From Mycobacterium marinum (GTDB lineage Bacteria > Actinomycetota > Actinomycetes > Mycobacteriales > Mycobacteriaceae), in contig NZ_CP024190.1 of NCBI RefSeq assembly GCF_003391395.1, forward strand, positions 1,736,001-1,800,000: a stretch of DNA of 64,000 nt, in the 5' to 3' direction. The notes under the pieces are model-generated. The model saw nothing but the letters and a program-made list of their open reading frames with translations. It had not been told where the DNA came from and did not search any database. The first letter of the stretch is position 1, and each line of letters starts with the position of its first letter. Below, piece by piece: positions 32,937 to 55,718 of this stretch. The position numbers and the translations under genes are program-made.

Positions 32937-33307
32937 AGCAGCTGCGCGATCCAGTGCCCCAACAACGCCGCCCCGAGGCCGGCGAGCACGCTGAGCCCAA
33001 TATTGGCCAGCGCGACCCACATTTGCCGTTCCTCGCTCAGCCGTTGGGTTTCCAGCATCCAAGTGGAGAAGGTGGTGTAGGCGCCCACAAACGCGGTGCC
33101 CGCCAACAGGGCCGCGTCCCGGGACAGTGCCAGGCCGGCAAGGAATCCGAGTAGTGCTGCGCCGCTGACGTTTACGGCGAAGGTGCCAAACGGAAACGTC
33201 CTGGCCATTCTGCGCGCGATCGTGCGGTCCACCAGAAAGCGCAGCGTCGAACCGAGGCCCCCAATGACCATGACGCCCATCCAAACCACCACGGTTCCTG
33301 CGGTCAT
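32933..33307 (-). CDS. crcB: CrcB/Fluc fluoride channel subunit
   Basis: The 124-aa protein has four membrane helices and the Fluc motifs 'GLGSTLRFLVDRTI', 'FGTFAVNVSGAALLGF' and 'AFVGAYTTFSTWMLE'. Fluc proteins export fluoride, often as heterodimers encoded by tandem crcB genes, as here. The start overlaps the upstream crcB stop by one base (TGATG), and its own stop overlaps the DUF190 start. Confidence 0.95.
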   Translation of the reverse strand: MTAGTVVVWMGVMVIGGLGSTLRFLVDRTIARRMARTFPFGTFAVNVSGAALLGFLAGLALSRDAALLAGTAFVGAYTTFSTWMLETQRLSEERQMWVALANIGLSVLAGLGAALLGHWIAQLL

Positions 33308-33702
33308 CAGCGCACCCGCACGCGGCGAACCGCGACTGTCGCCAGTTTGACCGCCAGCAGCCCGAAAGTAACGCTCACGAGCGTGTAGACGAGGGCCAGT
33401 GCCCAATGGCCGTACTCGATCATCTTCAGCGTCTCGACTTGCATCGTCGAGAAAGTGGTTAGGCCGCCACACAATCCGGTTCCCAACAGTGGGCGTCGGT
33501 AGCTAGACAACGGCAACCGCTCCAGCAGGCGGGTGGTGAAGTAACCCACCAAGAAGGCGCCCACGATGTTCACGGTGAAGGTGGGCCAGGGCCACTTGGC
33601 CGGGTCGGGGACCGCCAGAGTGCTCAATGCCGCGCGGGCCAGGGCGCCCAGGGCTCCGCCGGCGAAAATCGCGGCCAGTTCTCGGTAGTCGGGGCGTGCC
33701 AC
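33307..33702 (-). CDS. crcB: CrcB/Fluc fluoride channel subunit
   Basis: The 131-aa protein starts at GTG 33702 behind GGGAGGG. It has four membrane helices and 'AGGALGALARAALS', 'WPTFTVNIVGAFLVGYF' and 'GLCGGLTTFSTMQVETL'. It is the first gene of the crcB-crcB-DUF190 operon (Rv3069-Rv3071 order). No fluoride riboswitch is recognisable in the leader. Confidence 0.95.
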   Translation of the reverse strand: MARPDYRELAAIFAGGALGALARAALSTLAVPDPAKWPWPTFTVNIVGAFLVGYFTTRLLERLPLSSYRRPLLGTGLCGGLTTFSTMQVETLKMIEYGHWALALVYTLVSVTFGLLAVKLATVAVRRVRVR

Positions 33703-33829
33703 CAGTCGCTTCCCTCCCGCGGTACAAGTTCGTGTCCGTTAGCAGCCTAGGTGGGGACTTGCAAGTGGGTAAACCCTGGGGAATACCTGGGAAGTTCCCG
33801 AGTGGTAGGGGGAGGCAGAATTGGTACTC

Positions 33830-35461
33830 ATGGTTGCCAACCCGCGGGCCGGACAGCCGGCCCAGCCCGAAGACCTGGTCGATCTGTCCCACCTGGTGAC
33901 GGCCTATTACACCATTGAACCCGATCCGGACGACGTCGCCCAGCAGGTGGTGTTCGGCACTTCGGGTCATCGCGGCTCCGCGCTGAACGGAGCGTTCAAC
34001 GAGGCCCACATTCTGGCCATAACCCAGGCCATCGTCGAGTACCGCGCCGCACGTGGCACCACCGGACCGCTGTTCATCGGCCGTGACACACATGGTCTTT
34101 CGGAACCGGCCTGGGTGTCGGCGCTGGAAGTGCTCGCCGGCAACAACGTGGTCACCATGATCGACTCGGCGGACCGCTACACACCGACGCCGGCGGTCAG
34201 CCACGCGATCTTGACCTACAACCGCGGCCGCACCGAGGCGCTGGCTGACGGCATTGTGGTCACGCCATCGCACAACCCGCCGCCGGACGGTGGCTTCAAA
34301 TACAACCCCCCCAACGGGGGCCCGGCCGACACCGACGCCACCAACGCAATAGCCAAGCGCGCCAACGAAATTCTGCGAGACGGGGCAGGCGTGGCGCGGA
34401 TGCCATTGGCCCGAGCGCTACGTTCCGCGCAGCGGCATGACTACCTGGGCAACTATGTGGACGACTTGCCCAACGTGGTCGATATCGCTGCCATCCGCGA
34501 GGCTGGGGTTCGCATCGGTGCCGATCCGCTGGGCGGGGCCAGTGTGGACTACTGGGGTGAAATCGCCAGTCGGCACGGTCTGGCGCTCAGCGTGGTCAAC
34601 CCGCTGGTCGACGCGACCTGGCGGTTCATGACGCTCGATCACGACGGCAAGATCCGGATGGACTGCAGCTCACCGGATGCGATGGCCTCGCTGATCGCCA
34701 ACCGGGACCACTACCAGATCGCGACCGGCAACGACGCCGACGCAGATCGACACGGCATCGTCACCCCTGATGAGGGGCTGCTGAACCCGAATCACTATCT
34801 GGCGGTGGCCATCGACTATCTGTACACGCACCGGCCGTCGTGGCCGGCAGGCATTGCCGTGGGCAAGACCGCCGTCAGTTCGTCGATCATCGACCGGGTC
34901 GTCGCAGGAATCGGCCGTGAGCTTGTGGAAGTGCCGGTCGGGTTCAAGTGGTTCGTCGACGGCCTGATCGGCGGCACCATCGGGTTCGGCGGCGAGGAGT
35001 CGGCGGGCGCCTCGTTCCTGCGGCGCGACGGATCAGTCTGGACCACCGACAAAGACGGCATCATCATGGCGCTGCTGGCCGCGGAGATCCTGGCCGTCAC
35101 CGGCGCCACGCCTTCGCAGCGGTACCGTGCGCTGGCTGATCAATATGGCGCCCCCACGTATGCCCGGGTAGACGCGCCCGCAAATCGGGACCAGAAGGCC
35201 CGTCTGGCCAAGCTGTCGCCCGACCAGATCAGCGCCACCGAACTCGCTGGTGAGCCGATCACCGCCAAGCTGACCCAGGCGCCGGGAAACGGCGCACCGC
35301 TGGGTGGGCTCAAGGTGACCACCGCCAACGCGTGGTTCGCGGCGCGTCCGTCGGGCACCGAAGACGTCTACAAGATCTATGCAGAGTCCTTCAACGGGCC
35401 CGCGCATCTGGCCGAGGTACAGAAAACCGCGCGCGAAGTGGTGAATCAGGTGATCGGGTAG
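33830..35461 (+). CDS. pgm: Phosphoglucomutase, alpha-D-glucose phosphate-specific
   Basis: The 543-aa protein matches mycobacterial PgmA. It has the phosphoserine loop 'VVTPSHNPPPDGG', the metal loop 'GNDADADRHG', the sugar loop 'GFGGEESAGAS' and the phosphate-binding 'AARPSGTEDVYKIYAESF'. It interconverts glucose-1-P and glucose-6-P. ATG 33830 gives the family's usual N-terminus; a TTG at 33821 has better spacing (five bases) from GGAGG and could be the real start. It is divergent from the crcB operon. Confidence 0.95.
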   Translation: MVANPRAGQPAQPEDLVDLSHLVTAYYTIEPDPDDVAQQVVFGTSGHRGSALNGAFNEAHILAITQAIVEYRAARGTTGPLFIGRDTHGLSEPAWVSALEVLAGNNVVTMIDSADRYTPTPAVSHAILTYNRGRTEALADGIVVTPSHNPPPDGGFKYNPPNGGPADTDATNAIAKRANEILRDGAGVARMPLARALRSAQRHDYLGNYVDDLPNVVDIAAIREAGVRIGADPLGGASVDYWGEIASRHGLALSVVNPLVDATWRFMTLDHDGKIRMDCSSPDAMASLIANRDHYQIATGNDADADRHGIVTPDEGLLNPNHYLAVAIDYLYTHRPSWPAGIAVGKTAVSSSIIDRVVAGIGRELVEVPVGFKWFVDGLIGGTIGFGGEESAGASFLRRDGSVWTTDKDGIIMALLAAEILAVTGATPSQRYRALADQYGAPTYARVDAPANRDQKARLAKLSPDQISATELAGEPITAKLTQAPGNGAPLGGLKVTTANAWFAARPSGTEDVYKIYAESFNGPAHLAEVQKTAREVVNQVIG

Positions 35462-35526
35462 TCGTTGCGGCCAGCGACTTTGAACCCGTGATGCTAGTGG
35501 TGTAGCTTCGATGAGCACGACTTCGC

Positions 35527-35599
35527 GGGGCTATGGCGCAGCTGGTAGCGCACCACACTGGCAGTGTGGGGGTCAGGGGTTCGAGTCCCCTTAGCTCCA
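35527..35599 (+). tRNA. tRNA-Ala (anticodon GGC)
   Basis: GGGGCTA pairs with TAGCTCC, the D-arm GCGC/GCGC and anticodon stem CCACA/TGTGG enclose the loop CTGGCAG, and the T-arm GGGG-TTCGAGT-CCCC is standard. The anticodon is GGC, giving alanine; CCA is not encoded. It marks the edge of the conserved Rv3077-Rv3068c block, and the PE_PGRS accessory region begins next to it. Confidence 0.96.
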
Positions 35600-35955
35600 C
35601 TCGATTTAACTGGGCATTTTGCGTATTTCCACGCTGGATTTGAGTGGTCAGGAGTGGGTTGACGACCGTGTTCGTCCGCACGCTGACAGCGGGCTCGAAC
35701 ACCGGCCGACTGGGTGGCCAAGGCCCTGCACTCGCAGGCCACTCGGGTACCCCGAGGCGTTGGAAGCGAAGGTCGAGTCGCTCCGCCGTTGCCAAACCGC
35801 GGGCGGAGTGTGCGACGGTTACCCGCCGAACCTCCTGTTGACCTTGGCCCTGGCCACGGCTTGGAGCGCGATGAGCCCGTTCGGACCGTCTTTGAAGCCC
35901 TTGTCCAGCCAGCAGCTTGCGGTGATGCGGGAGAGTGTTGCGCGTCGGCCAGCCC
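35600..35955. other. Gene-poor stretch after tRNA-Ala
   Basis: Several short open frames occur here but none has a recognisable product, ribosome-binding site or codon pattern. I see no integrase and no direct repeat of the tRNA 3' end. Confidence 0.5.
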
Positions 35956-36217
35956 TTAGCTGATCACCGACACGGTGTCGTCACCCTTATTTGCGACATA
36001 GACGTCGCCGGCTTCGGCGCCGGTCGGGCTGACCGCCACCTCGATCGGGTTGGTACCGACGGAGATCGTGCCGATGACGGTGTTGGTGGTGGGGTCGATC
36101 ACCGACACCGTGTCGCTGCCCCCTGTTGGTGACGTAGATGTCGCCGGCTTCGGGGCCGGTGGGGCTGACCGGCACCCCAAACGGTCCGTTGCCGACGGAG
36201 ACGGTGGCGGTGACGCT
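35956..36217 (-). pseudogene. Remnant of a C-terminal YVTN beta-propeller domain of the PE_PGRS protein
   Basis: Just after the PE_PGRS TAG, the same frame continues 'TVSVGNGPFGVPVSPTGPEA' then 'GDIYVTNRG'. After a C5 run (36119-36123 on the + strand, one base too many) the next frame continues 'DTVSVIDPTTNTVIG' and 'VAVSPTGAEAGDVYVANKG', ending at a TAA. These are two YVTN/YncE-type propeller repeats (a full propeller needs about seven). The region is therefore cut off by one stop and one frameshift. Confidence 0.8.
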
Positions 36218-50338
<14,121 letters not shown>

Positions 50339-52615
50339 GTACGACACAGGGCAGCTCCAAAACACGCTCGGTGACGGCAGTGCACCCGCAGCCAGAATTG
50401 ATGCGGTTGGTATTGGGAAAGAAAATAGGTAGTCGGACTACTGGCGGAGGTTCGCTTTGGGGAGATTGCCAAGGTGAGCCTGTCGTTGTGGTCCAGCGTT
50501 TGTGCGACTCGGTCACGCGACGTTCGGATGGGACGACTCTGCGGGGACACGACATCGACCAAGTGCCAACCGCACACGTTGGACTGAAGCATTCCTAGCC
50601 TCGTCACGGTCAACAAAAGTGTTGGGGCAGAGGATAACTCGACGTCGTGGGCGGGAACCCGGAGATCGGGCCGGATGCGCGACGCGACTCGAGATGCTCG
50701 AGGTGCCGAACACCAATGATGTCGTGGTGGTTGGCCGCGATCACGAAATCGGCAGTGTCATTTGGTGTTCATGCGGACTTCATGATCGGGGGTCGGCCGG
50801 AGGCGAGGCATGGTTGCGCACCAATCCTGGGACTGTTGGTGCGGATCGGCCAATTCTGCACCGGCAGGGCGCCCAGGCAGCCAACAGTTGGCCTCTGCGT
50901 GCAGCGGGTCGCGACGTACGTCGGCTCGTACATCTGGGCGAGCGCCTGGTAATCGGTTCGGCCGGTTTAGCGTTTCGCGTCGGTGCCGGAGATCGCAAAG
51001 TGCTTGAGGGATCGGCCAGCGAAGTCCTACCACCACCCACACGACCTCGTGTTGTTCGAACGACAATCGTGTTGCTACGACTGGTATCGGCGCCGGTCTG
51101 ATGCTTCGCGCCAGCCTCGCGTGGGTCCCAGCGATAGCGACGTCATCCAAACCATCGATCCGAACAACGCGGGCGACACCCGCGTTTCCGTTGACTGATG
51201 GAGCCGCTTCTCACAACGACCGCTTATTCGATTTGACTTTCATTGTCGTTTACGAAGCCAGCCGCACTTTGGACCTGGTCAAGGCGACGACCGGAAGTTA
51301 GCAATTGGGCCGGTAACTGTCGACAACGTTATTTTCCACCGCGAGCTGCTGCTACGCACCTGCCTCGGGAGGAGTTAGTCGATAGCCGAATGGGGGAGAG
51401 GAAAGGGTTATGCCAGGAATGCCTGGCTGGCCCCAATTGCTTGAGCCGGGGTGTATGAGAGATTTTCCGAGAATGGTCACTGAGACTGGCCGGATGTGGC
51501 GCTTTTGCCTGGCAGGGCTGGCGACAAGGGTGCTTGGACATCTGAGGCGACGTCGCCTCGTTATCTCGTGGCTCGCACGCCTGTGTGCCAACACCACGAG
51601 TGCACTGCCATGCCGATATCACCAGCGCTACGGGACCTTACGGCACTACCTGCGCCCGGATGCGCGGCGTTGCGTTCGGCCCGAACCTGCCTCGGCCCGC
51701 GTGCCATCACCCGCCGTCCGTGCAATATCGGTAGGGCATTTGACAATTATTTTCGACAAGACTCTCATACACCCCGGCCCAATTAATTGGGGCCAGCCGG
51801 TCATTTCTAGTTCGGCCGCCGGACGCTGTTGTAGTTTGCGGCAGTGAAAATAAGGCACAAGACCTGCAATGATGCCTTGTTCAAGCCCGGGCATCGCGAG
51901 GTCTCAGCAAATTGTTAGCTATCAATTAGTTGGATCACAGAAATGGCTGCCTAGCATCTGCATGCCCATTTAATAGAAACGTTATAAATCGCCCCGGGGA
52001 GGTGCACTGGTTTGAACGCAATCGTTACCGTCTGAGGACTGCTTGTGGAACCGGTTGAAAGTTCGGCTAGTGACGAACAAACGTCGTTGCTCAATGTGCA
52101 GGCTTCCCGGAGTTGGAATCGGCGACGGAAGTCGTGCCGAGGGAACAATCATCCGGCAAGCTGATTCTTTCTGGCGGAGCTCGACCGCCGACACAGGAAG
52201 TGGTCGTGCGCAATGACACGAATCGCGACGAATTCGAGCGTCGAGCCCACCTGCACCGGCTGCGATCGGCAGCCGGGCGGGCGGCCCCGAACGCGCATTG
52301 CCTGGACAGCGCACCCGCTGGTCCGGCGCTGTTCCGCCTCAACACATTTCATCAGAGCAGTACTGCCGCACGTCGCGGCAGGGCAATTCCCGGGTCGGGG
52401 CGGCCGCAAGGCTGTGCGAGGCGGCCCGCCGCGCCGGCGTTGATATCGGCTGCGATCAGGGCGTCCGGCCACGCCTGGGTGCGGGCATCACCGGCGCCGC
52501 CGTAGCCACCGGTCGTGCGCGGCCAAGCTCGCTTCTCGGCGGGCCTCGACGACAAAGACTGCGGCCGCAGACGAAGGGTCCGCGGCGTCAAAACCCAACT
52601 CTGGAAAGGTTCATC
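50339..52615. other. 2.3-kb gene-poor stretch upstream of the PE_PGRS gene
   Basis: Apart from the MITE-like element (51425-51798) I find no supportable gene. Short frames at 50502-51101, 51410-51847 and 52298-52615 lack recognisable domains. The part from about 51840 to 52080 is AT-richer than the rest of the window. It may hold the PE_PGRS promoter on one side and that of the methyltransferase operon on the other. Confidence 0.5.
51425..51798. mobile_element. MITE-like element with ~55-bp terminal inverted repeats
   Basis: The left end 'GGCTGGCCCCAATT' and 'GCCGGGGTGTATGAGAG' recur in inverted orientation at the right end (51741-51798), with a 6-base variable part between the two blocks and weaker similarity for about 20 bases more. 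The 374-bp interior has no transposase. A third copy of the same end lies at 55339-55400. Confidence 0.6.
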
Positions 52616-53572
52616 ATGTCCATCACCAAGAACGCCCCCCGGGAAGGGGCTGAGGAAGTGGCGGCCACTGCGCTCGGTGTGGCCGCCGCGCGTGCGGCAG
52701 AGGCCCGGCGGCAGCGGCCGCTGATCGTCGATCCGTTCGCGCAACTATTCGTCGATGCGGCCGGTCAGGACTTGTGGAGCATGGTGGCCAGTGGCGCGGC
52801 GCACGATGAACTTGCCAGTGCCGATCCGGCTTTGGCGGCGGTAATGCAAACCTCGCTGGGGCACATCGCATCGCGCACCAAGTTTTTCGACGAATTCGTT
52901 CTTGCAGCGGCTGACGCGGGCATCCGTCAGGTGGTGAGTCTGGGGGCGGGTCTTGACACCCGAGCGTGGCGTCTGAGCTGGCCTGACGCGGTCACCGTGT
53001 ATGAACTCGACCAGCCCAACGTACTGGAATTCAAGTTGTCTACGTTGCGGGACAACGGCGCAACGCCGGCGGCGAACTACGTCGACGTCCCGGTGGATCT
53101 ACATCGATGCTGGCCGCGATCGCTGTGTCTGGCCGGATTCGACCCTGCCGCACCGACCGCCTGGCTGGTCGAAGGTCTCCTGCCGTTCCTTTCTGTCGCG
53201 GCTCAGGATCTGCTTTTTGGGGACGTCCACAAGCTCAGCGTGCCCGGAAGCTGGCTTGCCGCTGAGGCATTGAGTAGCGAGTTCCTCAAGCCAACGACGG
53301 TGGCGCGCCAGCGTGCTCGCATACGGCGGATGCGAGTCACCGCGACCACGCTGGCCGGGCTTTCCAACGTTACCGAGCTGTGGGATCTCGCCGAAGGACG
53401 CTCAGACGTCGCCGACTGGCTACGCGGGCGTGGTTGGCACGCTTCTGTGTTGACCGCCGAGCGCCTCCTGGCCCGCTATCACCGCAGCGCACCCGTCGAG
53501 CTGGGTGATGCAACACCGCCGAGCCGGTACGTAACCGCTCGGCTTAGCGCGGAAAGCAGCCTCGATGCCTAA
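52616..53572 (+). CDS. SAM-dependent methyltransferase, LCMT/TIGR00027 family
   Basis: The 318-aa protein starts at ATG 52616 behind GGAAAGG. It has 'RQRPLIVDPFAQLFVDAAG', 'ASRTKFFDEFVLAA', the SAM motif 'VVSLGAGLDTRAWRL', and 'WLVEGLLPFL'. These are the hallmarks of the large mycobacterial family of putative SAM-dependent O-methyltransferases. The longer frame back to 52298 does not resemble the family and is rejected. It overlaps the next methyltransferase by 8 bp. Confidence 0.92.
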   Translation: MSITKNAPREGAEEVAATALGVAAARAAEARRQRPLIVDPFAQLFVDAAGQDLWSMVASGAAHDELASADPALAAVMQTSLGHIASRTKFFDEFVLAAADAGIRQVVSLGAGLDTRAWRLSWPDAVTVYELDQPNVLEFKLSTLRDNGATPAANYVDVPVDLHRCWPRSLCLAGFDPAAPTAWLVEGLLPFLSVAAQDLLFGDVHKLSVPGSWLAAEALSSEFLKPTTVARQRARIRRMRVTATTLAGLSNVTELWDLAEGRSDVADWLRGRGWHASVLTAERLLARYHRSAPVELGDATPPSRYVTARLSAESSLDA

Positions 53573-54293
53573 CTACGTCACCACCATGCCTCACGGCAAC
53601 CCACCGGGAGCCGTCAGCGCAGTGACTGGCGACGGCAGCGTGGTCGAAATCTACCGCCGAATGCCATCGCTGGGCGAAGTTGAACGCATCCATTGGCTAC
53701 TCCCGCCGCGCAGTTCGGTGCTGGACCTCGGCGCCGGAACCGGCCGTATCGCCAACGCGCTAACGGCGTTGGGGCATCGGGTCACCGCGGTCGACGACTC
53801 GGCCGAGATGCTTGAGCATGTCCGTTGTGCGCGCACGGTTCAGGCGCGAATCGAGGACCTGCGATTGGCCGAGAGATTTGACGCAGTTCTGCTGATATCC
53901 AACCTGATCAACTATCCGGACACTCAACTACTCAGGTCGATGTTGGCCTCGGTCACCCACCATCTTGCGCCGGCGGGAAAGGCCATCATCGAGTGGTCGC
54001 CACCGTCCTACTTTGCCGAGCGGCCGACGGGCTGGACCGGAACCCATGTCAAGGCGGGAGTGACGATGAGCTTGGCCATCCACTCCAACCGAGGCGGTGT
54101 CATCGACGCTGAGTTCGTTGTTGCTGTCGACGACCAGCAATGGTGCCAGCGGCAGACCATGCGGCGAATCACCCTCGCAACGTTGCGCCGTGAACTGGCA
54201 CGGGCCGGACTGGTCTTGACGACGGCCACTCCCGAATCGACTCGATGGTTGCAGGTCAAAAAGAGGAGTGCTCACCATACAACCCCTCGTTGA
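53565..54293 (+). CDS. Class I SAM-dependent methyltransferase
   Basis: The 242-aa protein has the SAM motif 'VLDLGAGTGRIANAL' with 'VTAVDDSAEMLEHV' and a C-terminal methyltransferase half. It overlaps the stop of the preceding methyltransferase by 8 bp and is clearly cotranscribed and coupled. The substrate is unknown; the pair plus a TetR gene looks like a small tailoring or detoxification unit. Confidence 0.88.
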   Translation: MPNYVTTMPHGNPPGAVSAVTGDGSVVEIYRRMPSLGEVERIHWLLPPRSSVLDLGAGTGRIANALTALGHRVTAVDDSAEMLEHVRCARTVQARIEDLRLAERFDAVLLISNLINYPDTQLLRSMLASVTHHLAPAGKAIIEWSPPSYFAERPTGWTGTHVKAGVTMSLAIHSNRGGVIDAEFVVAVDDQQWCQRQTMRRITLATLRRELARAGLVLTTATPESTRWLQVKKRSAHHTTPR

Positions 54294-54319
54294 CATGTTG
54301 ATCTACCGTCTGGTATAGC
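54290..54319 (+). promoter_or_regulatory. Promoter of the TetR gene (with imperfect operator)
   Basis: TTGACA (54290-54295) and TATAGC (54314-54319) are 18 bp apart, close to the sigma-70 consensus. An imperfect copy of the operator (TTGATCTACC-GTCT-GGTATAGC) begins at 54298, between the two elements. Confidence 0.65.
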
Positions 54320-54330
54320 TAATACTGCGA

Positions 54331-54356
54331 CTTGATCTACCGATTGGTAGATCAAG
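54331..54356. promoter_or_regulatory. Perfect palindromic operator of the TetR repressor
   Basis: Arms 'CTTGATCTACC' and 'GGTAGATCAAG' are exact reverse complements separated by GATT. It lies about 12 bp downstream of the -10 and 40 bp before the TetR start, where a bound repressor would block transcription. Confidence 0.8.
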
Positions 54357-54395
54357 TGTGACGCCAGCAGGAAGTTGGAAGTGAGGGCAATAGCG

Positions 54396-55019
54396 ATGGT
54401 GTCCAACGATCACAGCGGTGAGCGTGTGGATGGCCGGCGGCTGCGCTACCGGGACCGGCGCGGCGAAATCCTCGACGCGGTCATGGCCCATCTGTTGGAG
54501 CACGGGATTAGCGGGATGTCGTTTCGCACTCTTGCGGCAGCGGCAGGCGTGTCGCACATAACGTTGCGCCACCACTTCGGCACAAAGGACGAACTGCTAG
54601 TCGAAATCTTTGGTGTGATCGGCGCACGGGTACAGATCCCGGATCACTTTGGTGCTGATGATGTCGAGTCGCTAGTCAGGAAGATGTGGCAGCGATGGAC
54701 CGAGCCACAGTCTGACCGCAGGTCTCGACTTGTGTTTGAGGCCTACGCGCACGCGGTGCGCAGCCCAGACGAGTACCGCGCGTTCCTGGACCGCGTGGTG
54801 ACCGGATGGATCGAAATCATCCGCTACCACGCACTGCTAGCCGGGTGCCCCAGCGACGAGGCCGACACCTTTGCCACGCTGTTGCTGGCGCAACTGCGCG
54901 GTCTGCAGTTCGACTTTCTCGCCACCGGTGACCGCGTGCGTATCGGTACAGCGCTTGAAAGTGTCATTGATGGCATCCACCATCAGCGCGCCCAATGGGC
55001 CAGGGTCGCCAGCCGCTGA
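54396..55019 (+). CDS. TetR family transcriptional regulator
   Basis: The 207-aa protein has an N-terminal helix-turn-helix ('FRTLAAAAGVSHITLRHHFG' then 'TKDELLVEIFG') and a helical ligand-binding domain ending 'VIDGIHHQRAQWARVASR'. ATG 54396 is preferred to an in-frame TTG at 54375. The palindrome and promoter just upstream point to autorepression. It is the probable regulator of the upstream methyltransferase pair, by proximity. Confidence 0.88.
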   Translation: MVSNDHSGERVDGRRLRYRDRRGEILDAVMAHLLEHGISGMSFRTLAAAAGVSHITLRHHFGTKDELLVEIFGVIGARVQIPDHFGADDVESLVRKMWQRWTEPQSDRRSRLVFEAYAHAVRSPDEYRAFLDRVVTGWIEIIRYHALLAGCPSDEADTFATLLLAQLRGLQFDFLATGDRVRIGTALESVIDGIHHQRAQWARVASR

Positions 55020-55436
55020 CATCGGACAGACACGCCATGCACAGCGACCTTGCACTGAACCTGGCTTCGCCCGACAACGCCGGGCGGGCCCTGTCGGCTA
55101 CGGTCCCGCCGAAACGCCCGGCTCACCGACGCGGGTCAATATCGCTGGCATCGCCAAACATTGACCCGACATCCACCGCTTCGTGGCCATCGGCCGCGCC
55201 GGGGTAGATGTCGAAGACATCGAGGCTGCCCTTACAGGTTGGCACCTGTGGGTCCGCCTCGCTGAGAAAACACCCAACCCTGCAGCCACCCGTCGGCGCA
55301 TTCGCGACGCCGGTCTTGGCTGACAGTTCTCGATTGGATGGTGCCCATCGTGGACCAAAAAACCCTCATACACCCTGGCTCACTCGATTGGGGCCAGTCC
55401 AGCAGCAGCACGCCAGCGCGGAGGCTCGATAGGATC
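55020..55436. other. Intergenic region between TetR and IS3 OrfA
   Basis: No supportable gene. It contains one copy of the inverted-repeat end (55339-55400) shared with the MITE-like element. Confidence 0.5.
55339..55400 (-). repeat. Third copy of the MITE-type terminal repeat, beside the IS3 element
   Basis: Read on the minus strand it gives 'GGACTGGCCCCAAT', then 'TGAGCCAGGGTGTATGAGG', matching both ends of the 51425-51798 element with a few differences. It could be the left end of the IS3 element, or the right end of a larger element starting at 51425 and spanning the methyltransferase and TetR genes. Confidence 0.55.
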
Positions 55437-55718
55437 GTGGCGACGAGGAAGAGGCACAGCCCCGAACAGGTTGTGCGCAAGTTGGTGACGGCCGATCGGC
55501 TGCTGGCTGAGGGGAAGGACACAGCGGCGGTGTGCCGCGAGCTGGGTATCTCGCAGGCGACATATCACCGGTGGCGCAACCAGTTTGGTGGTTTGAAGGC
55601 TGACGACGCTAAGCGCCTCAAGAAGCTCGAGCGGGAAAACGCCAAGCTCAAGCGGCTATTGGCAGATGCCGAGCTGGAGAAGATCGCCCTTAAGGAGATC
55701 GGGAAGGGAAACTTCTAG
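55437..55718 (+). CDS. IS3-family transposase OrfA
   Basis: The 93-aa protein has the IS3 OrfA helix-turn-helix ('AVCRELGISQATYHRWRNQF') and a leucine-zipper tail ('RLKKLERENAKLKRLLADAE'). It ends 'GKGNF' at the slippery site used to fuse with OrfB. It starts at GTG 55437. Confidence 0.9.
   Translation: MATRKRHSPEQVVRKLVTADRLLAEGKDTAAVCRELGISQATYHRWRNQFGGLKADDAKRLKKLERENAKLKRLLADAELEKIALKEIGKGNF
55706..55712 (+). other. Programmed -1 frameshift site of the IS3 element
   Basis: GGGAAAC, read G-GGA-AAC in the OrfA frame, is a classical -1 slippery heptamer. A -1 shift leads directly into the OrfB frame ('LLGPERRRAAV'). Confidence 0.7.

Noticed and set aside
32933..33284. Long N-terminal extension of the DUF190 protein
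   Set aside because: It lies entirely in the crcB gene in another frame; the ATGA overlap at 32936 is the natural start.
33703..33829. Fluoride riboswitch upstream of the crcB pair
   Set aside because: The conserved GGNGAUGG-type and pseudoknot elements could not be found in the leader.
35391..35795. 134-aa minus-strand frame over tRNA-Ala
   Set aside because: It reads through the tRNA gene; its tRNA-derived 'GLEPLTP' stretch is a common false annotation.
51410..51847. 145-aa frame covering the MITE-like element
   Set aside because: It spans both inverted repeats and shows no domain.
52298..52615. Upstream extension of the first methyltransferase
   Set aside because: The added 106 residues are Arg/Gly-rich and unlike the family; ATG 52616 has a ribosome-binding site and the usual N-terminus.
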